In this document: positions 16,483 through 24,523 of the stretch, one piece after another | How positions within the stretch are numbered: the stretch's first letter is position 1 | Layout: each line of letters starts with the position of its first letter | Made by a program: the position numbers and the translations under genes | The notes under the pieces: generated by a model | The model's input: only the letters and a program-made list of their open reading frames with translations | What the model was told of the DNA's origin: nothing | Databases searched by the model: none | NCBI RefSeq assembly: GCF_037977385.1 | Contig: NZ_CP150277.1 | Span: 2,519,001-2,583,000 of the forward strand | Length of the DNA: 64,000 bases | Reading direction: 5' to 3' | From: Terribacillus sp. FSL K6-0262 | Lineage (GTDB): Bacteria > Bacillota > Bacilli > Bacillales > Amphibacillaceae

Positions 16483-17076
16483 ATGCAGATGCCGCAAGTA
16501 AAGCTGCAATCGCAGCAAGCTAAAATCAGCCTTCATACAACAGATGCAGCAGTCAACATCCAACAGCCAAGAGCCGAGCAAACCATCCACCAGCCAAAAG
16601 CTGAAATAACCATGCACACAACACCATCCAAGCTGACCATCGACCAGACCCAGGCTTGGAATGATATGGATTTGAAATCGGTTTTTAAACGGACGGAGGA
16701 TTTCGCTGAGCTTGGCAGGAAATCCTTGCTTGAAGGCATAAGCCGCCGGGTCCAGGAGGGCAAGGAAATGATGGAGATCGAAAAAGGCGGCGATCCGATC
16801 GTTGCGCAGGCAAAACGAATCGCAGAACGAAATTTGAAGGAGTTTGCGATTGGATGGATACCATCGCATTTTGCTGTGAAGATCGATTATCAGCCATCTG
16901 AGCTGGAGATTGATGTGAAAGTCAACCGGCCGCTGATACGAAACACTCCACAGCATCCGCGATTCGATTATCAGCCAGGTCAAGTGGATACTGGTATTGC
17001 ACAATATCAATCTCTGAAAGTAGACTTTGAGAATTTGAAATTCCATGGAGTCAATGGATTCGAGATGAATATATGA
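16483..17076 (+). CDS. yviE: DUF6470-family protein
   Basis: A 197-residue protein recognised as YviE by position between flgL and fliW and by its composition. The N-terminal 50 residues contain repeated short amphipathic strands rich in Gln, His and Thr (ISLHTTDAAVNIQQPRAEQT, ITMHTTPSKLTI), then a helical middle and further strand repeats (KIDYQPSELEIDVKVNRP). No signal peptide or membrane segment. The function is unknown in all relatives I know of. AAGGAG precedes ATG. Confidence 0.8.
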   Translation: MQMPQVKLQSQQAKISLHTTDAAVNIQQPRAEQTIHQPKAEITMHTTPSKLTIDQTQAWNDMDLKSVFKRTEDFAELGRKSLLEGISRRVQEGKEMMEIEKGGDPIVAQAKRIAERNLKEFAIGWIPSHFAVKIDYQPSELEIDVKVNRPLIRNTPQHPRFDYQPGQVDTGIAQYQSLKVDFENLKFHGVNGFEMNI

Positions 17077-17087
17077 GGGATTCAAGC

Positions 17088-17525
17088 ATGAATATCGAAA
17101 CGAAATATTTTGGCAGCATGATAGTAGAGGAAGAGAAAGTTATCCGTTTTGAAAAGGGTTTGCCAGGATTCCAGGATGAAACCGGCTTTGTATTGATCGA
17201 TTTTCCGGAGAATCCTGTATTCCGGATTTTGCAAAGTATAAAAACGCCTCCCGTGGCTTTTGTGGTGGCTAGTCCTTACCATTTCCATAAAGATTATGCG
17301 TTTGATTTGGATGAACCAATCAAAGAAGCATTAGCGATCACCAAAGCGGAACAGGTGAATGTATTAGCCATTTTGACGCTGCGGGATCCTTTTGCCAATA
17401 GCACGATCAACCTGCAGGCACCGATCATCATCAATGGAGAGTCACTGAAGGGACAGCAAGTCATCCTATCTGATGCATTTTCTTCCCGTACACCCTTGCA
17501 AGCTGAGAAAGCGAGGATGGAATAA
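17088..17525 (+). CDS. fliW: Flagellar assembly factor FliW
   Basis: A 145-residue antagonist of CsrA. FliW binds either flagellin or CsrA; when flagellin is exported FliW is freed, sequesters CsrA and releases hag translation. Family segments: [51 protein letters not shown] at 17088 is preferred over 17073 because GAGGGATT gives a proper site and the protein then starts like relatives. It overlaps csrA by one base (TAATG). Confidence 0.93.
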   Translation: MNIETKYFGSMIVEEEKVIRFEKGLPGFQDETGFVLIDFPENPVFRILQSIKTPPVAFVVASPYHFHKDYAFDLDEPIKEALAITKAEQVNVLAILTLRDPFANSTINLQAPIIINGESLKGQQVILSDAFSSRTPLQAEKARME

Positions 17526-17755
17526 TGCTGGTTTTGACAAGAAAGGTCGGCGAATCGCTTAAAATCGGTGATGATGTAGAATTGAAAATCCTAAGTATCG
17601 ATGGTGAACAAATCAAACTTGGCATCGAGGCCCCAAGGCATATTGCCATACATAGAAAGGAAGTCTATTTGGCCATTGAGCAGGAAAACAGCGCTGCAGC
17701 AGACACATCCGTCGATTTACTCGATTTCTTGAAAAATAATGGAGAAAAAAGCTAA
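17525..17755 (+). CDS. csrA: RNA-binding translational regulator CsrA
   Basis: A 76-residue CsrA. It has the canonical [23 protein letters not shown] strand pattern, [22 protein letters not shown] with the RNA-binding Arg in the last strand, and a C-terminal extension as in flagellar CsrA of bacilli. It represses hag translation by covering the leader. Its stop codon overlaps the -35 element of the hag promoter. A candidate CsrA target hairpin is present at 17835-17848. Confidence 0.95.
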   Translation: MLVLTRKVGESLKIGDDVELKILSIDGEQIKLGIEAPRHIAIHRKEVYLAIEQENSAAADTSVDLLDFLKNNGEKS

Positions 17756-17779
17756 ACATGTTGCCATATCCTCCGATAT
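17753..17779 (+). promoter_or_regulatory. SigD promoter of hag
   Basis: TAAA, 15-base spacer, TCCGATAT: 11 of 12 consensus bases with ideal spacing. The TAAA shares bases with the csrA stop codon. It gives a leader of roughly 95 bases. Confidence 0.85.
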
Positions 17780-17783
17780 AAAT

Positions 17784-17870
17784 AGTACAGCACAGGAAAG
17801 CAGCGGGCGGCCGACCGCTTGCGGACCGTGAAAACCACAAGGATGTGGGCTGTACTTAAACTCAAGGAGG
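17784..17870 (+). promoter_or_regulatory. Structured hag leader with CsrA-binding sites
   Basis: The outer 8-base arms AGTACAGC (17784-17791) and GCTGTACT (17849-17856) close a domain that contains a GC-rich inner hairpin (AGCGG / CCGCT, about 17800-17820) and a perfect CsrA-type hairpin CCACA-AGGA-TGTGG (17835-17848) with GGA in the loop. The second site is the AAGGAGG ribosome binding site itself (17864-17870). This is the two-site arrangement known for B. subtilis hag, with an additional closing helix. Confidence 0.8.
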
Positions 17871-17880
17871 AATTTTTAAA

Positions 17881-18702
17881 ATGAGAATCAACCATAATAT
17901 CTCTGCACTTAACACGTACAACAAACTAAGTGCTAACAACTCTGCTACACAAGGCGCACTAGAAAAACTTTCTTCTGGTCTTCGCATCAACCGTGCTGGT
18001 GACGATGCTGCTGGATTGGCTATCTCCGAAAAAATGCGTGGTCAGATCCGCGGTCTAGACATGGCTGCGAAAAACGCACAGGATGGCGTTTCCCTAATCC
18101 AGACTGCTGAGGGTGCTTTGAACGAAACTCACTCTATCCTACAGCGCATGCGTGAGCTTGCAGTTCAGTCTTCCAACGACACGAACACTGCTTCAGAAGA
18201 CCGTGTAGCTTTGCAAGATGAGTTCAACGAATTGGCAAAAGAAATCGACCGTATCTCTTCTGATACAGAGTTCAACACGAAAAAACTTCTTAACGGTACT
18301 ACATCAGAAGTTACATTCCAAATCGGTGCAAACAGCGGCCAGCTTCTAACAGTTTCACTTCAAGCTATGGACGCTACAACTCTTGGTGTAAAAGATCTGG
18401 ATATCAGCACTGCAACTGCATCTGAAATCTCTGGTGTGATCTCTACAATCGATGAAGCGATCAACAGCGTGTCCAGCTTCCGTTCTAACCTTGGTGCGAA
18501 CCAAAACCGCCTGGAACACACAATCAACAACTTGAACACGTCTTCCGAGAACTTGACTGCTGCTGAATCCCGTGTAAGAGACGTAGACATGGCGAAAGAA
18601 ATGATGGAATTCACTAAGAACAACATCCTTTCCCAAGCTGCACAGTCCATGCTTGCACAGGCTAACCAACAGCCACAAGGCGTTCTTCAGTTGCTACAAT
18701 AA
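17881..18702 (+). CDS. hag: Flagellin
   Basis: A 273-residue flagellin, the filament subunit. Conserved D0/D1 ends are MRINHNISALNTYNKLSANN, SSGLRINRAGDDAAGLAISE and, at the C-terminus, NNILSQAAQSMLAQANQQPQ followed by GVLQLLQ. The central region (about residues 140-195) is very short, so there is almost no D2/D3 domain; it is rich in Ser/Thr (TTSEVTF, ISTATASEISGV), possible O-glycosylation sites. The codon choice is that of a highly expressed gene. It is controlled by SigD, by CsrA at the leader, and ends in two terminators in series. Glycosyltransferase genes follow directly. Confidence 0.97.
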   Translation: MRINHNISALNTYNKLSANNSATQGALEKLSSGLRINRAGDDAAGLAISEKMRGQIRGLDMAAKNAQDGVSLIQTAEGALNETHSILQRMRELAVQSSNDTNTASEDRVALQDEFNELAKEIDRISSDTEFNTKKLLNGTTSEVTFQIGANSGQLLTVSLQAMDATTLGVKDLDISTATASEISGVISTIDEAINSVSSFRSNLGANQNRLEHTINNLNTSSENLTAAESRVRDVDMAKEMMEFTKNNILSQAAQSMLAQANQQPQGVLQLLQ

Positions 18703-18709
18703 TCAATCT

Positions 18710-18742
18710 ATAAAGGAGCATTCTTTGCTCCTTTATAAAAAT
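18710..18742 (+). terminator. First hag terminator
   Basis: Perfect ATAAAGGAGC / GCTCCTTTAT arms with a 8-base loop, followed by A-rich sequence that already belongs to the next stem. Confidence 0.8.
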
Positions 18743-18778
18743 ATCGTATCAAGTTACTTGATACGATATTTTTATTTC
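18738..18778 (+). terminator. Second hag terminator with 17-base arms
   Basis: A perfect 17-base inverted repeat (from AAAAATATCG to CGATATTTTT) around TTA, ending in TTTTTATTT. It lies directly before the ribosome binding site of the next gene. Confidence 0.8.
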
Positions 18779-18794
18779 ATATAGGGGGATTACC

Positions 18795-20705
18795 ATGAAA
18801 CCTTTCATTTCTCTGTGCATGATTGCAAAAGATGAAGAAACTGTTTTAAATAGATGTCTGGACTCCGTTAAGGGACTGGTGGACGAAATCATCATCATCG
18901 ATACCGGTTCTGCAGACCGGACAAAAGAAATTGCAGCAGCATATACAGAGCATGTATATGATTTTGAATGGGTGAACGACTTTTCGGCTGCTCGGAACTT
19001 CGCTCAATCAAAAGCTTCCGGGAAATGGATTATTTATCTGGATGCCGATGAGTATGTGGATGAAGAGAATTTCAAAGATGTCATAACTGAGTTGAAAAAT
19101 TTTGATGACGATCAAGCAGATGCTTTCATGGTGACGCAAGTAAACTTCTTGGGAGAATTAGGAGAAGGTGTTACACACACTCCGACGATACGAATCTATA
19201 AAAATACTCCTTCCATAAGTTTTTATCGAAAAGTGCATGAGCAACTGAAAATTGCAAATGGGACATTAAAAATAGCTTCATTGAATCTGTCCATTTACCA
19301 CTCCGGTTATTTAGAGCGTACGCTCAAGAAAAAAGATAAAAACTCCCGAAACACTCCTTTGATCAACACAGAACTAAAAGGGAAAAATACTGGATTTGAT
19401 TATTTCAACTTAGGAAATGAAGTGCTTTCACAGCAAAAATTTGCAGAAGCTGCCGATTTATATAAAAAAGCATTCCAAAAGAAAGATTCCATCCAATACC
19501 TTTGGGTACCTCTTGCGGTGGAAAGACTGATCTATTGTTTAGGGAATCTCAAGAGATACCAAGAGGCTTTGAAGATCGTGGAAGAAGCGATAGAGCTATG
19601 GTCTGGAGCGATTGATTTTCGGGTCCAGAAAGCATTGATTCTCTATTCGCAAGGAAGGTACAGGGAAACAAAACAGGAATTGGCTTACCTTGACTGGGGC
19701 AAACAGTGGGGAGTAGTTAACAGTGTCAATTATTTAGAGTACCTGCCATTCTATACATTGGGCAAAATCCATGAGGAAGAGGGAGACCTCACCAAAGCTG
19801 TAAAGAATTATAGCAAAGCGCTTAATTTCAACAAGAATGACGGGGAAACGATAACACGTCTATTTCGGTTATTGCTATCCTCCCATACAGATACCGAAGT
19901 TGCCCAATTCATTGAAAATAATAATTTGATGAATAGCCGCACCTCCGAGCGTGTATATATAAAGGCATTATTGGAAATAGGGGCGATTTCTCTGGTTGAG
20001 CTGCTTTTAGAAAGAAAACGAATACCAAGAACAAGCGGCCTGGAATTGAAACTGCAGATCGGGAAAGGCGACTTTGATGCAATTAAAACAAAAATAGCTG
20101 ATTACTCCATTCTGCAGCTGTTCGCTGACAGCTATTTTGATTTGTTTGATCTAGTCATTATATCTATCGAATTGGATGACAAGACTTTCCTGGATAATTT
20201 GAAGCCTTCCCTTACTCAGGAAGATCATCGTTTGTTGAAGTCACTTATAACCTTGACGAACTTGGATAATAATTTGGGTGAGCTGGAGCGATTACTGTCC
20301 AGGACGGTCAGAATGCAATCATTTGATTGCTTCGAAAAAATCGTGGATACAATTCAGTCGGGAAGTTTGAATAATATAATTGCCCGCGTATTGTACGCAC
20401 ATGGATATAAAGAATTAAGTGCTGAATTCTATGCAGCTTCGGATTCTGCCAGCTTGAATGATAAGGACTTCGTCAATGTAATGGAACTTGCGATTTCCAA
20501 CAACGATATTGATCTTGCCTTGACATTTGGGTTCCAAGCCATCAAACAGGACGTCAGCCATTTCAAGGTATATGAAATGGTAATGGAATGTTTGCAAAGC
20601 AAGGGAGAAGAAAAAGATATTGCTTCCTTCCGTAAAATTACGAATAAGATGTTTCCGGGTAACTACTTATCCCGGCAAGAAAGACAGCAGGCAGAGGCGA
20701 AATAA
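18795..20705 (+). CDS. Family 2 glycosyltransferase with TPR domain
   Basis: A 636-residue cytoplasmic enzyme. Residues about 1-190 are a GT-A glycosyltransferase family 2 domain: ISLCMIAKDEETVLNRCLDSV, IIIDTGSADRTKEIA, DFSAARNFA, and the metal/nucleotide-sugar motif DAD at 83-85 (YLDADEYVDE), then FYRKVHEQL. From about 195 the protein is helical with tetratricopeptide repeats (FNLGNEVLSQQKFAEAADLYKKAF; PFYTLGKIHEEEGDLTKAVKNYSKAL), probably holding a protein substrate. Known GT2-TPR proteins beside flagellin genes in Firmicutes glycosylate flagellin; by position this one likely starts the sugar chain on Hag. The coding sequence is visibly AT-richer than the flagellar genes around it, suggesting acquisition. 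RBS AGGGGGAT; the next gene starts on the base after its stop. Confidence 0.85.
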   Translation: MKPFISLCMIAKDEETVLNRCLDSVKGLVDEIIIIDTGSADRTKEIAAAYTEHVYDFEWVNDFSAARNFAQSKASGKWIIYLDADEYVDEENFKDVITELKNFDDDQADAFMVTQVNFLGELGEGVTHTPTIRIYKNTPSISFYRKVHEQLKIANGTLKIASLNLSIYHSGYLERTLKKKDKNSRNTPLINTELKGKNTGFDYFNLGNEVLSQQKFAEAADLYKKAFQKKDSIQYLWVPLAVERLIYCLGNLKRYQEALKIVEEAIELWSGAIDFRVQKALILYSQGRYRETKQELAYLDWGKQWGVVNSVNYLEYLPFYTLGKIHEEEGDLTKAVKNYSKALNFNKNDGETITRLFRLLLSSHTDTEVAQFIENNNLMNSRTSERVYIKALLEIGAISLVELLLERKRIPRTSGLELKLQIGKGDFDAIKTKIADYSILQLFADSYFDLFDLVIISIELDDKTFLDNLKPSLTQEDHRLLKSLITLTNLDNNLGELERLLSRTVRMQSFDCFEKIVDTIQSGSLNNIIARVLYAHGYKELSAEFYAASDSASLNDKDFVNVMELAISNNDIDLALTFGFQAIKQDVSHFKVYEMVMECLQSKGEEKDIASFRKITNKMFPGNYLSRQERQQAEAK

Positions 20706-21749
20706 ATGAAGGATTACCAAATAACCGTCATTGTACCCATGTATAATGTGGAGCTTTATATAGAAGAGACGATTGATTCCATCATCGCACAAACGATGTT
20801 CGATGAGGTGGAGTTACTGATTGTTGATGATTGCTCGACTGACGCTTCATGGGAGCTTGCCGAGCGAAAAAGAAAAAGGTTCCCATCCAATATCAGGCTG
20901 ATACGTCAGCCTGAAAATGCAGGGGTTTCGGCTTCTCGTAATTTGGGCCTGAGACATGCGAACGGGGAGTATGTATTTTTTGCCGATTCGGATGATGTGC
21001 TGCCGCATGATGCATTGGAGAATCTATACAATGCTGCAAGTAAGGCAGAGGCGGATTTAGTCACGGCTCCTTTTGACCACTTGGTTGATGGAGCATTTAA
21101 AGAAGCAGGACTGACAAGGGTTTTTCCTGAGTTAAAGAGGGAAGGGTACATAAACATCCAGGAAAATCCTTCTATCATGTATAGCATTTTTTGCTGGGGG
21201 AAGTTATATAGAAAGTCTTTGATAAAAGAAATGTCCTTCCATGAAGATATCAGTTTTGGAGAAGACCAAATCTTTACGATTTCAGCCATGCTCCGTGCCG
21301 AGAATATTTTTAATCTATCTGACATCACATACCATTACAGGGGGCGGCTAGGTTCGATAACTAAATCAGCATCCAGCATCGAAGCGCTGGAAAGCTCCAT
21401 ACGTGTAGGAAGATTGGTAGAGGAGTGTATAGATGCGACTTCTCTGATACAAAAGGAGATGCTGAAGGGCTATTATTTTAGATCTTGTTTACTCAGGGAT
21501 ATCTGGGGACCTATACGTGTTGCGCTGAATAAAGCGGATATGGCGGAAAGGCATCAAACATTGTCTTTACTGAATGGGTGGATCACGGATCTATCAAGCC
21601 GATATATACGGGAGTATATAAGCGATTTCAATGAAATACTGAAGAACATCGGTGAATTGTTCCCAGTCATGGACACCAAGACACAGCAATTGTTAATTTC
21701 GATCCTTAAGGCAATAAAGACTAAATATGGACAACAAGCTGTAAACTAG
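20706..21749 (+). CDS. Family 2 glycosyltransferase
   Basis: A 347-residue GT-A enzyme. Its N-terminal 220 residues carry ITVIVPMYNVELYIEETIDS, LLIVDDCSTDASWELA, NAGVSASRNLGL and the DSD motif in FFADSDDVLP (about 93-98); KLYRKSLI and GEDQIFTISAML further on resemble teichoic-acid and polysaccharide glycosyltransferases such as the TarS/EpsJ type. The C-terminal third is helical and unassigned. No membrane segment. It is immediately adjacent to the preceding GT gene and ends in a strong terminator, so these two form one unit. AT-rich like its partner. Likely role: extending the flagellin glycan; substrate unknown. Confidence 0.82.
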   Translation: MKDYQITVIVPMYNVELYIEETIDSIIAQTMFDEVELLIVDDCSTDASWELAERKRKRFPSNIRLIRQPENAGVSASRNLGLRHANGEYVFFADSDDVLPHDALENLYNAASKAEADLVTAPFDHLVDGAFKEAGLTRVFPELKREGYINIQENPSIMYSIFCWGKLYRKSLIKEMSFHEDISFGEDQIFTISAMLRAENIFNLSDITYHYRGRLGSITKSASSIEALESSIRVGRLVEECIDATSLIQKEMLKGYYFRSCLLRDIWGPIRVALNKADMAERHQTLSLLNGWITDLSSRYIREYISDFNEILKNIGELFPVMDTKTQQLLISILKAIKTKYGQQAVN

Positions 21750-21751
21750 TT

Positions 21752-21782
21752 AAAGTAAACGTATTCTACGTTTACTTTTTTT
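21752..21782 (+). terminator. Terminator between the second and third glycosyltransferase genes
   Basis: Perfect AGTAAACGTA / TACGTTTACT stem around TTC with AAA/TTTTTTT flanks. Confidence 0.85.
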
Positions 21783-21807
21783 ATTTGTCTGAAAAGGGGA
21801 TGCTCGC

Positions 21808-24312
21808 ATGATCATCGATTTCACCCTCATCTATGCCGATGGGAACGGGACCTTGGAAACAAGATTGAAAAAGACTATCGAACTGCTGGTTGATCGGGGT
21901 CATCAGGTAAGGGTGTTTCAATCATACAGATCCGAGGATGCAAAGTGGGAGACGGCTTTGCCTGAGGTTCACTATTACGGAGAGAAGAGCGGACTGGAGT
22001 ATGAGAACCCAGATTCCTTGATCGAAGGCTATACGAATAGCCTGCGGCACCATGGCAAGCCGGATGTGATTGTGGCGGTCCGGGCGCCGCTGATGAATTA
22101 TGTATGCCGTACGGCGGTGGCGCAGCTGCATGGACCGATGCCCCGGATTTATTCCTGGCTGCAAGAAGCTCCTGAAGAATATGGTTACGAAGAGGCGCTG
22201 AAATTCAGTGATCGTCATTTGGTGATGAACGAACAGTTGGAGGAAGCAGTGCGCCGTTATGCATTTCAGGAGCAGTGGCTCCATATGATCGGGGAACCGA
22301 TTTTGCTGGGAAAGCAGGATGTCATTCCCCGGCCAGAAAAGAAGGCGTGCTTCGTCTCTGTCGGGGAGCTATCCTTATTTGATCATCATTATGAGAAATT
22401 ATTTGCGGCTTTTCAGGCTATCCAGGATAAGGCTGATCTCATGATGATCGGAGATGGACCTGATAAGGCAGCCATCAAGGCCATGGCGCAAGACATGGGA
22501 ATCGGACAATCGATCCTATGGCAGGATGAGGCGGCGGACTTTTGGCCGCATGTAAAATCAGCGACAGCATTGATCATCAAAGGAAACGATGAAGCATCGC
22601 ATCGTTTGACGATCGAGGCACTGGCCAGAGGAATCGTGCCGGTTAAGGAAGGGTACGGCGAGCCGCTGCCGACATTGGCTGATTTGCGGGGGATTGCGGA
22701 AGGCGTGTACGAACTCCCTCCAGCAGAGGCATGTCAGGAACTGGCCGAGCCATATCATATGGAATCGGTAGTTGATCGCTTGGAAACAGCATTGCTGGAG
22801 GAAAGCTATTCCGAAATCCCGCAGCAAGCCATACATGATCCGCAATATCTTTATTATAAAGTGCTGGATGATATTTTGACTTGCGCCATCGATGGATCTG
22901 AATCGATCGCTCAAACAGAAGAGGAAGTCGATTATTTAGCAAGCTTCTTTACACAGCGGTATATTAATGAAGAATTTCATCCTGTGGAGGCTGATGTGAC
23001 CAGGCAAGCCGCATATCCCAAAGTGGAATCGGTAGACTACCATTATACAAGGGCATCGGTGCGTCTGCTGTTGATTCAGACTTGGAAGGAGCAAGATCGA
23101 TCCGAGAAAGTATATTGCCGGCTGGAGTTGGTCAATAAAGCTGGCACATGGAAAATCGATCAGCTGCAGCGGGAGGCGCCTTACCGTCCAGAAGAGCAGT
23201 CCGTATCCGCGGCAGGCCGCAAAAAGCTAGTCATGGTAGCGCGCAATAGCAGCGGTTCGAACACATATGCATTGGCAAAAAGTATACCAGAAGCCATACG
23301 TGAATCCTTCGATGCAGAACTGCTTCAGCAGCAGGAAACGCAAGAGTTCCAGGAAAAAGTAAAAGCAGCCGATGTGCTGATCATTACCGAAGCGAATATC
23401 AAGCACAACAAAAAGCTGTACAATCCAAACCAGCTGATCATCGATACTTGGCATGGCTTTCCGCTGAAAGCGATGGGGTTTGCGGATAAGAATGAACAGA
23501 ATAAGCATGTGCTGGCAGACCGTTGGGGCAGCATCAATTATGTATGTTCTTATTCGGATTTCTTCAGTGATTTGATGATCCGCTGCTTTAAATTGAACCC
23601 CGAACATATCCAATTGACGGGAGCACCGCGGAATGATTTGCTGCTTCAGCGGCCGGATACACATTTCCTGAAAGAAGAATTCGATATCGATCCAAGTGAA
23701 AGCAGGATGATTTTCTTTATGCCGACGTATCGGCAAGTAGCACATAATGACCGTGCGGATACGAATTTGAATCGGGATAATTTGTTTGGCATGGAGAGCT
23801 TCGATAATGATCAGTTTCATGATTTCCTGGAGAGAGAAAACCTGGAGCTGATAGTGAAGCTGCATCCAGCGGAGGAGAAGCTGTTCCTGAATCATTTCGA
23901 AAGGCAGACACGTGTCCATCTCCTTACTGATGAAATGCTGACACGCTATGGTATGGATCTGTATGAAATCATGCCTCTGGCCGACATGCTCATAACGGAC
24001 TATTCCTCGATATATTTTGATTATTTGCTTCTGGATAAGCCTATCATCTATACGCCTGTCGATCTTCATTCGTATCAGCAGAATCGTGGGTTCATCCTTG
24101 ATTCGTACACGAACTGGACACCTGGTCCGAAAGTGACGACCCAGGAGGGACTGCAGGATGCTTTGGCAACTTTTATAGAAAATCCTAATTGGTTCAGTGC
24201 TGAACGCAAACAAATACGGGACCAAGTCCATCATTTCCAGGATGATCAGTCATCAGCAAGGGTGTGGGATTTTATCCAGGAGAAAATCGCTGCTTACACC
24301 CAGCCCGTGTGA
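21808..24312 (+). CDS. Glycosyltransferase / CDP-glycerol glycerophosphotransferase fusion
   Basis: An 834-residue protein of three parts. Residues about 1-335 look like a GT-B glycosyltransferase (LVDRGHQVRVFQSY; CFVSVGELSLFDHHYEKL; LMMIGDGPDKAAIKAM; RLTIEALARGIVPV). Residues about 340-470 are a small unassigned alpha+beta segment (VDYLASFFTQRYINEEFHP; LVNKAGTWKIDQLQRE), reminiscent of an NTF2-like fold. Residues about 475-830 are a TagF/TagB-type polyol-phosphate transferase: DTWHGFPLKAMG with His549, TGAPRNDLLL, FFMPTYRQ, VKLHPAEE with His686, and LITDYSSIYFDYLLLDKPII. Both conserved family histidines are present. No signal peptide. TagF-like enzymes add glycerol-phosphate from CDP-glycerol. 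Position after hag and two GT genes suggests it decorates the flagellin glycan with a sugar and polyol phosphate; a wall-polymer role is the alternative. Confidence 0.8.
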   Translation: MIIDFTLIYADGNGTLETRLKKTIELLVDRGHQVRVFQSYRSEDAKWETALPEVHYYGEKSGLEYENPDSLIEGYTNSLRHHGKPDVIVAVRAPLMNYVCRTAVAQLHGPMPRIYSWLQEAPEEYGYEEALKFSDRHLVMNEQLEEAVRRYAFQEQWLHMIGEPILLGKQDVIPRPEKKACFVSVGELSLFDHHYEKLFAAFQAIQDKADLMMIGDGPDKAAIKAMAQDMGIGQSILWQDEAADFWPHVKSATALIIKGNDEASHRLTIEALARGIVPVKEGYGEPLPTLADLRGIAEGVYELPPAEACQELAEPYHMESVVDRLETALLEESYSEIPQQAIHDPQYLYYKVLDDILTCAIDGSESIAQTEEEVDYLASFFTQRYINEEFHPVEADVTRQAAYPKVESVDYHYTRASVRLLLIQTWKEQDRSEKVYCRLELVNKAGTWKIDQLQREAPYRPEEQSVSAAGRKKLVMVARNSSGSNTYALAKSIPEAIRESFDAELLQQQETQEFQEKVKAADVLIITEANIKHNKKLYNPNQLIIDTWHGFPLKAMGFADKNEQNKHVLADRWGSINYVCSYSDFFSDLMIRCFKLNPEHIQLTGAPRNDLLLQRPDTHFLKEEFDIDPSESRMIFFMPTYRQVAHNDRADTNLNRDNLFGMESFDNDQFHDFLERENLELIVKLHPAEEKLFLNHFERQTRVHLLTDEMLTRYGMDLYEIMPLADMLITDYSSIYFDYLLLDKPIIYTPVDLHSYQQNRGFILDSYTNWTPGPKVTTQEGLQDALATFIENPNWFSAERKQIRDQVHHFQDDQSSARVWDFIQEKIAAYTQPV

Positions 24313-24337
24313 ACCGCCTTTATAGGGCGGTTTTTTA
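24312..24337 (+). terminator. Terminator after the fusion glycosyltransferase
   Basis: AACCGCC / GGGCGGTT stem followed by TTTTT. Confidence 0.85.
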
Positions 24338-24365
24338 TTACTTTCGATTATTTTTTCCGGAATAG

Positions 24366-24391
24366 GTTTTGAATGAATAGGTTATGGGTAG
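24366..24391 (+). promoter_or_regulatory. Possible SigB promoter of the RsbR-like gene
   Basis: GTTTTG, 14-base spacer, GGGTAG against the SigB consensus GTTTAA-N13/14-GGGTAT (9 of 12). It is the only sigma-factor signal I find between the upstream terminator and the RsbR-like gene. Confidence 0.45.
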
Positions 24392-24446
24392 ATAGAAGAG
24401 GACAATCCTCCTGATTCGGGAGGAATGAATATTTTCCAAATTATTA

Positions 24447-24462
24447 CTTGTAAATTTACAAG
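24447..24462. promoter_or_regulatory. Perfect 16-base palindrome upstream of the RsbR-like gene
   Basis: CTTGTAAA joined to TTTACAAG without spacer, 61 bases before the start codon. It is AT-rich with no T tail, so an operator for a dimeric regulator is more likely than a terminator. The binding protein is unknown. Confidence 0.45.
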
Positions 24463-24523
24463 AATGGCAAAATTACATATATTTAAACAGAGAAGTTAAA
24501 TGAACCTCAGGAGGAACAGGAGT

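Noticed and set aside
23227-24234. 335-codon open frame antisense to the fusion glycosyltransferase gene
   Set aside because: It is a shadow of the strongly family-matching plus-strand gene; it has odd composition (many Arg, Ile, His), no homology that I recognise and no ribosome binding site of note.
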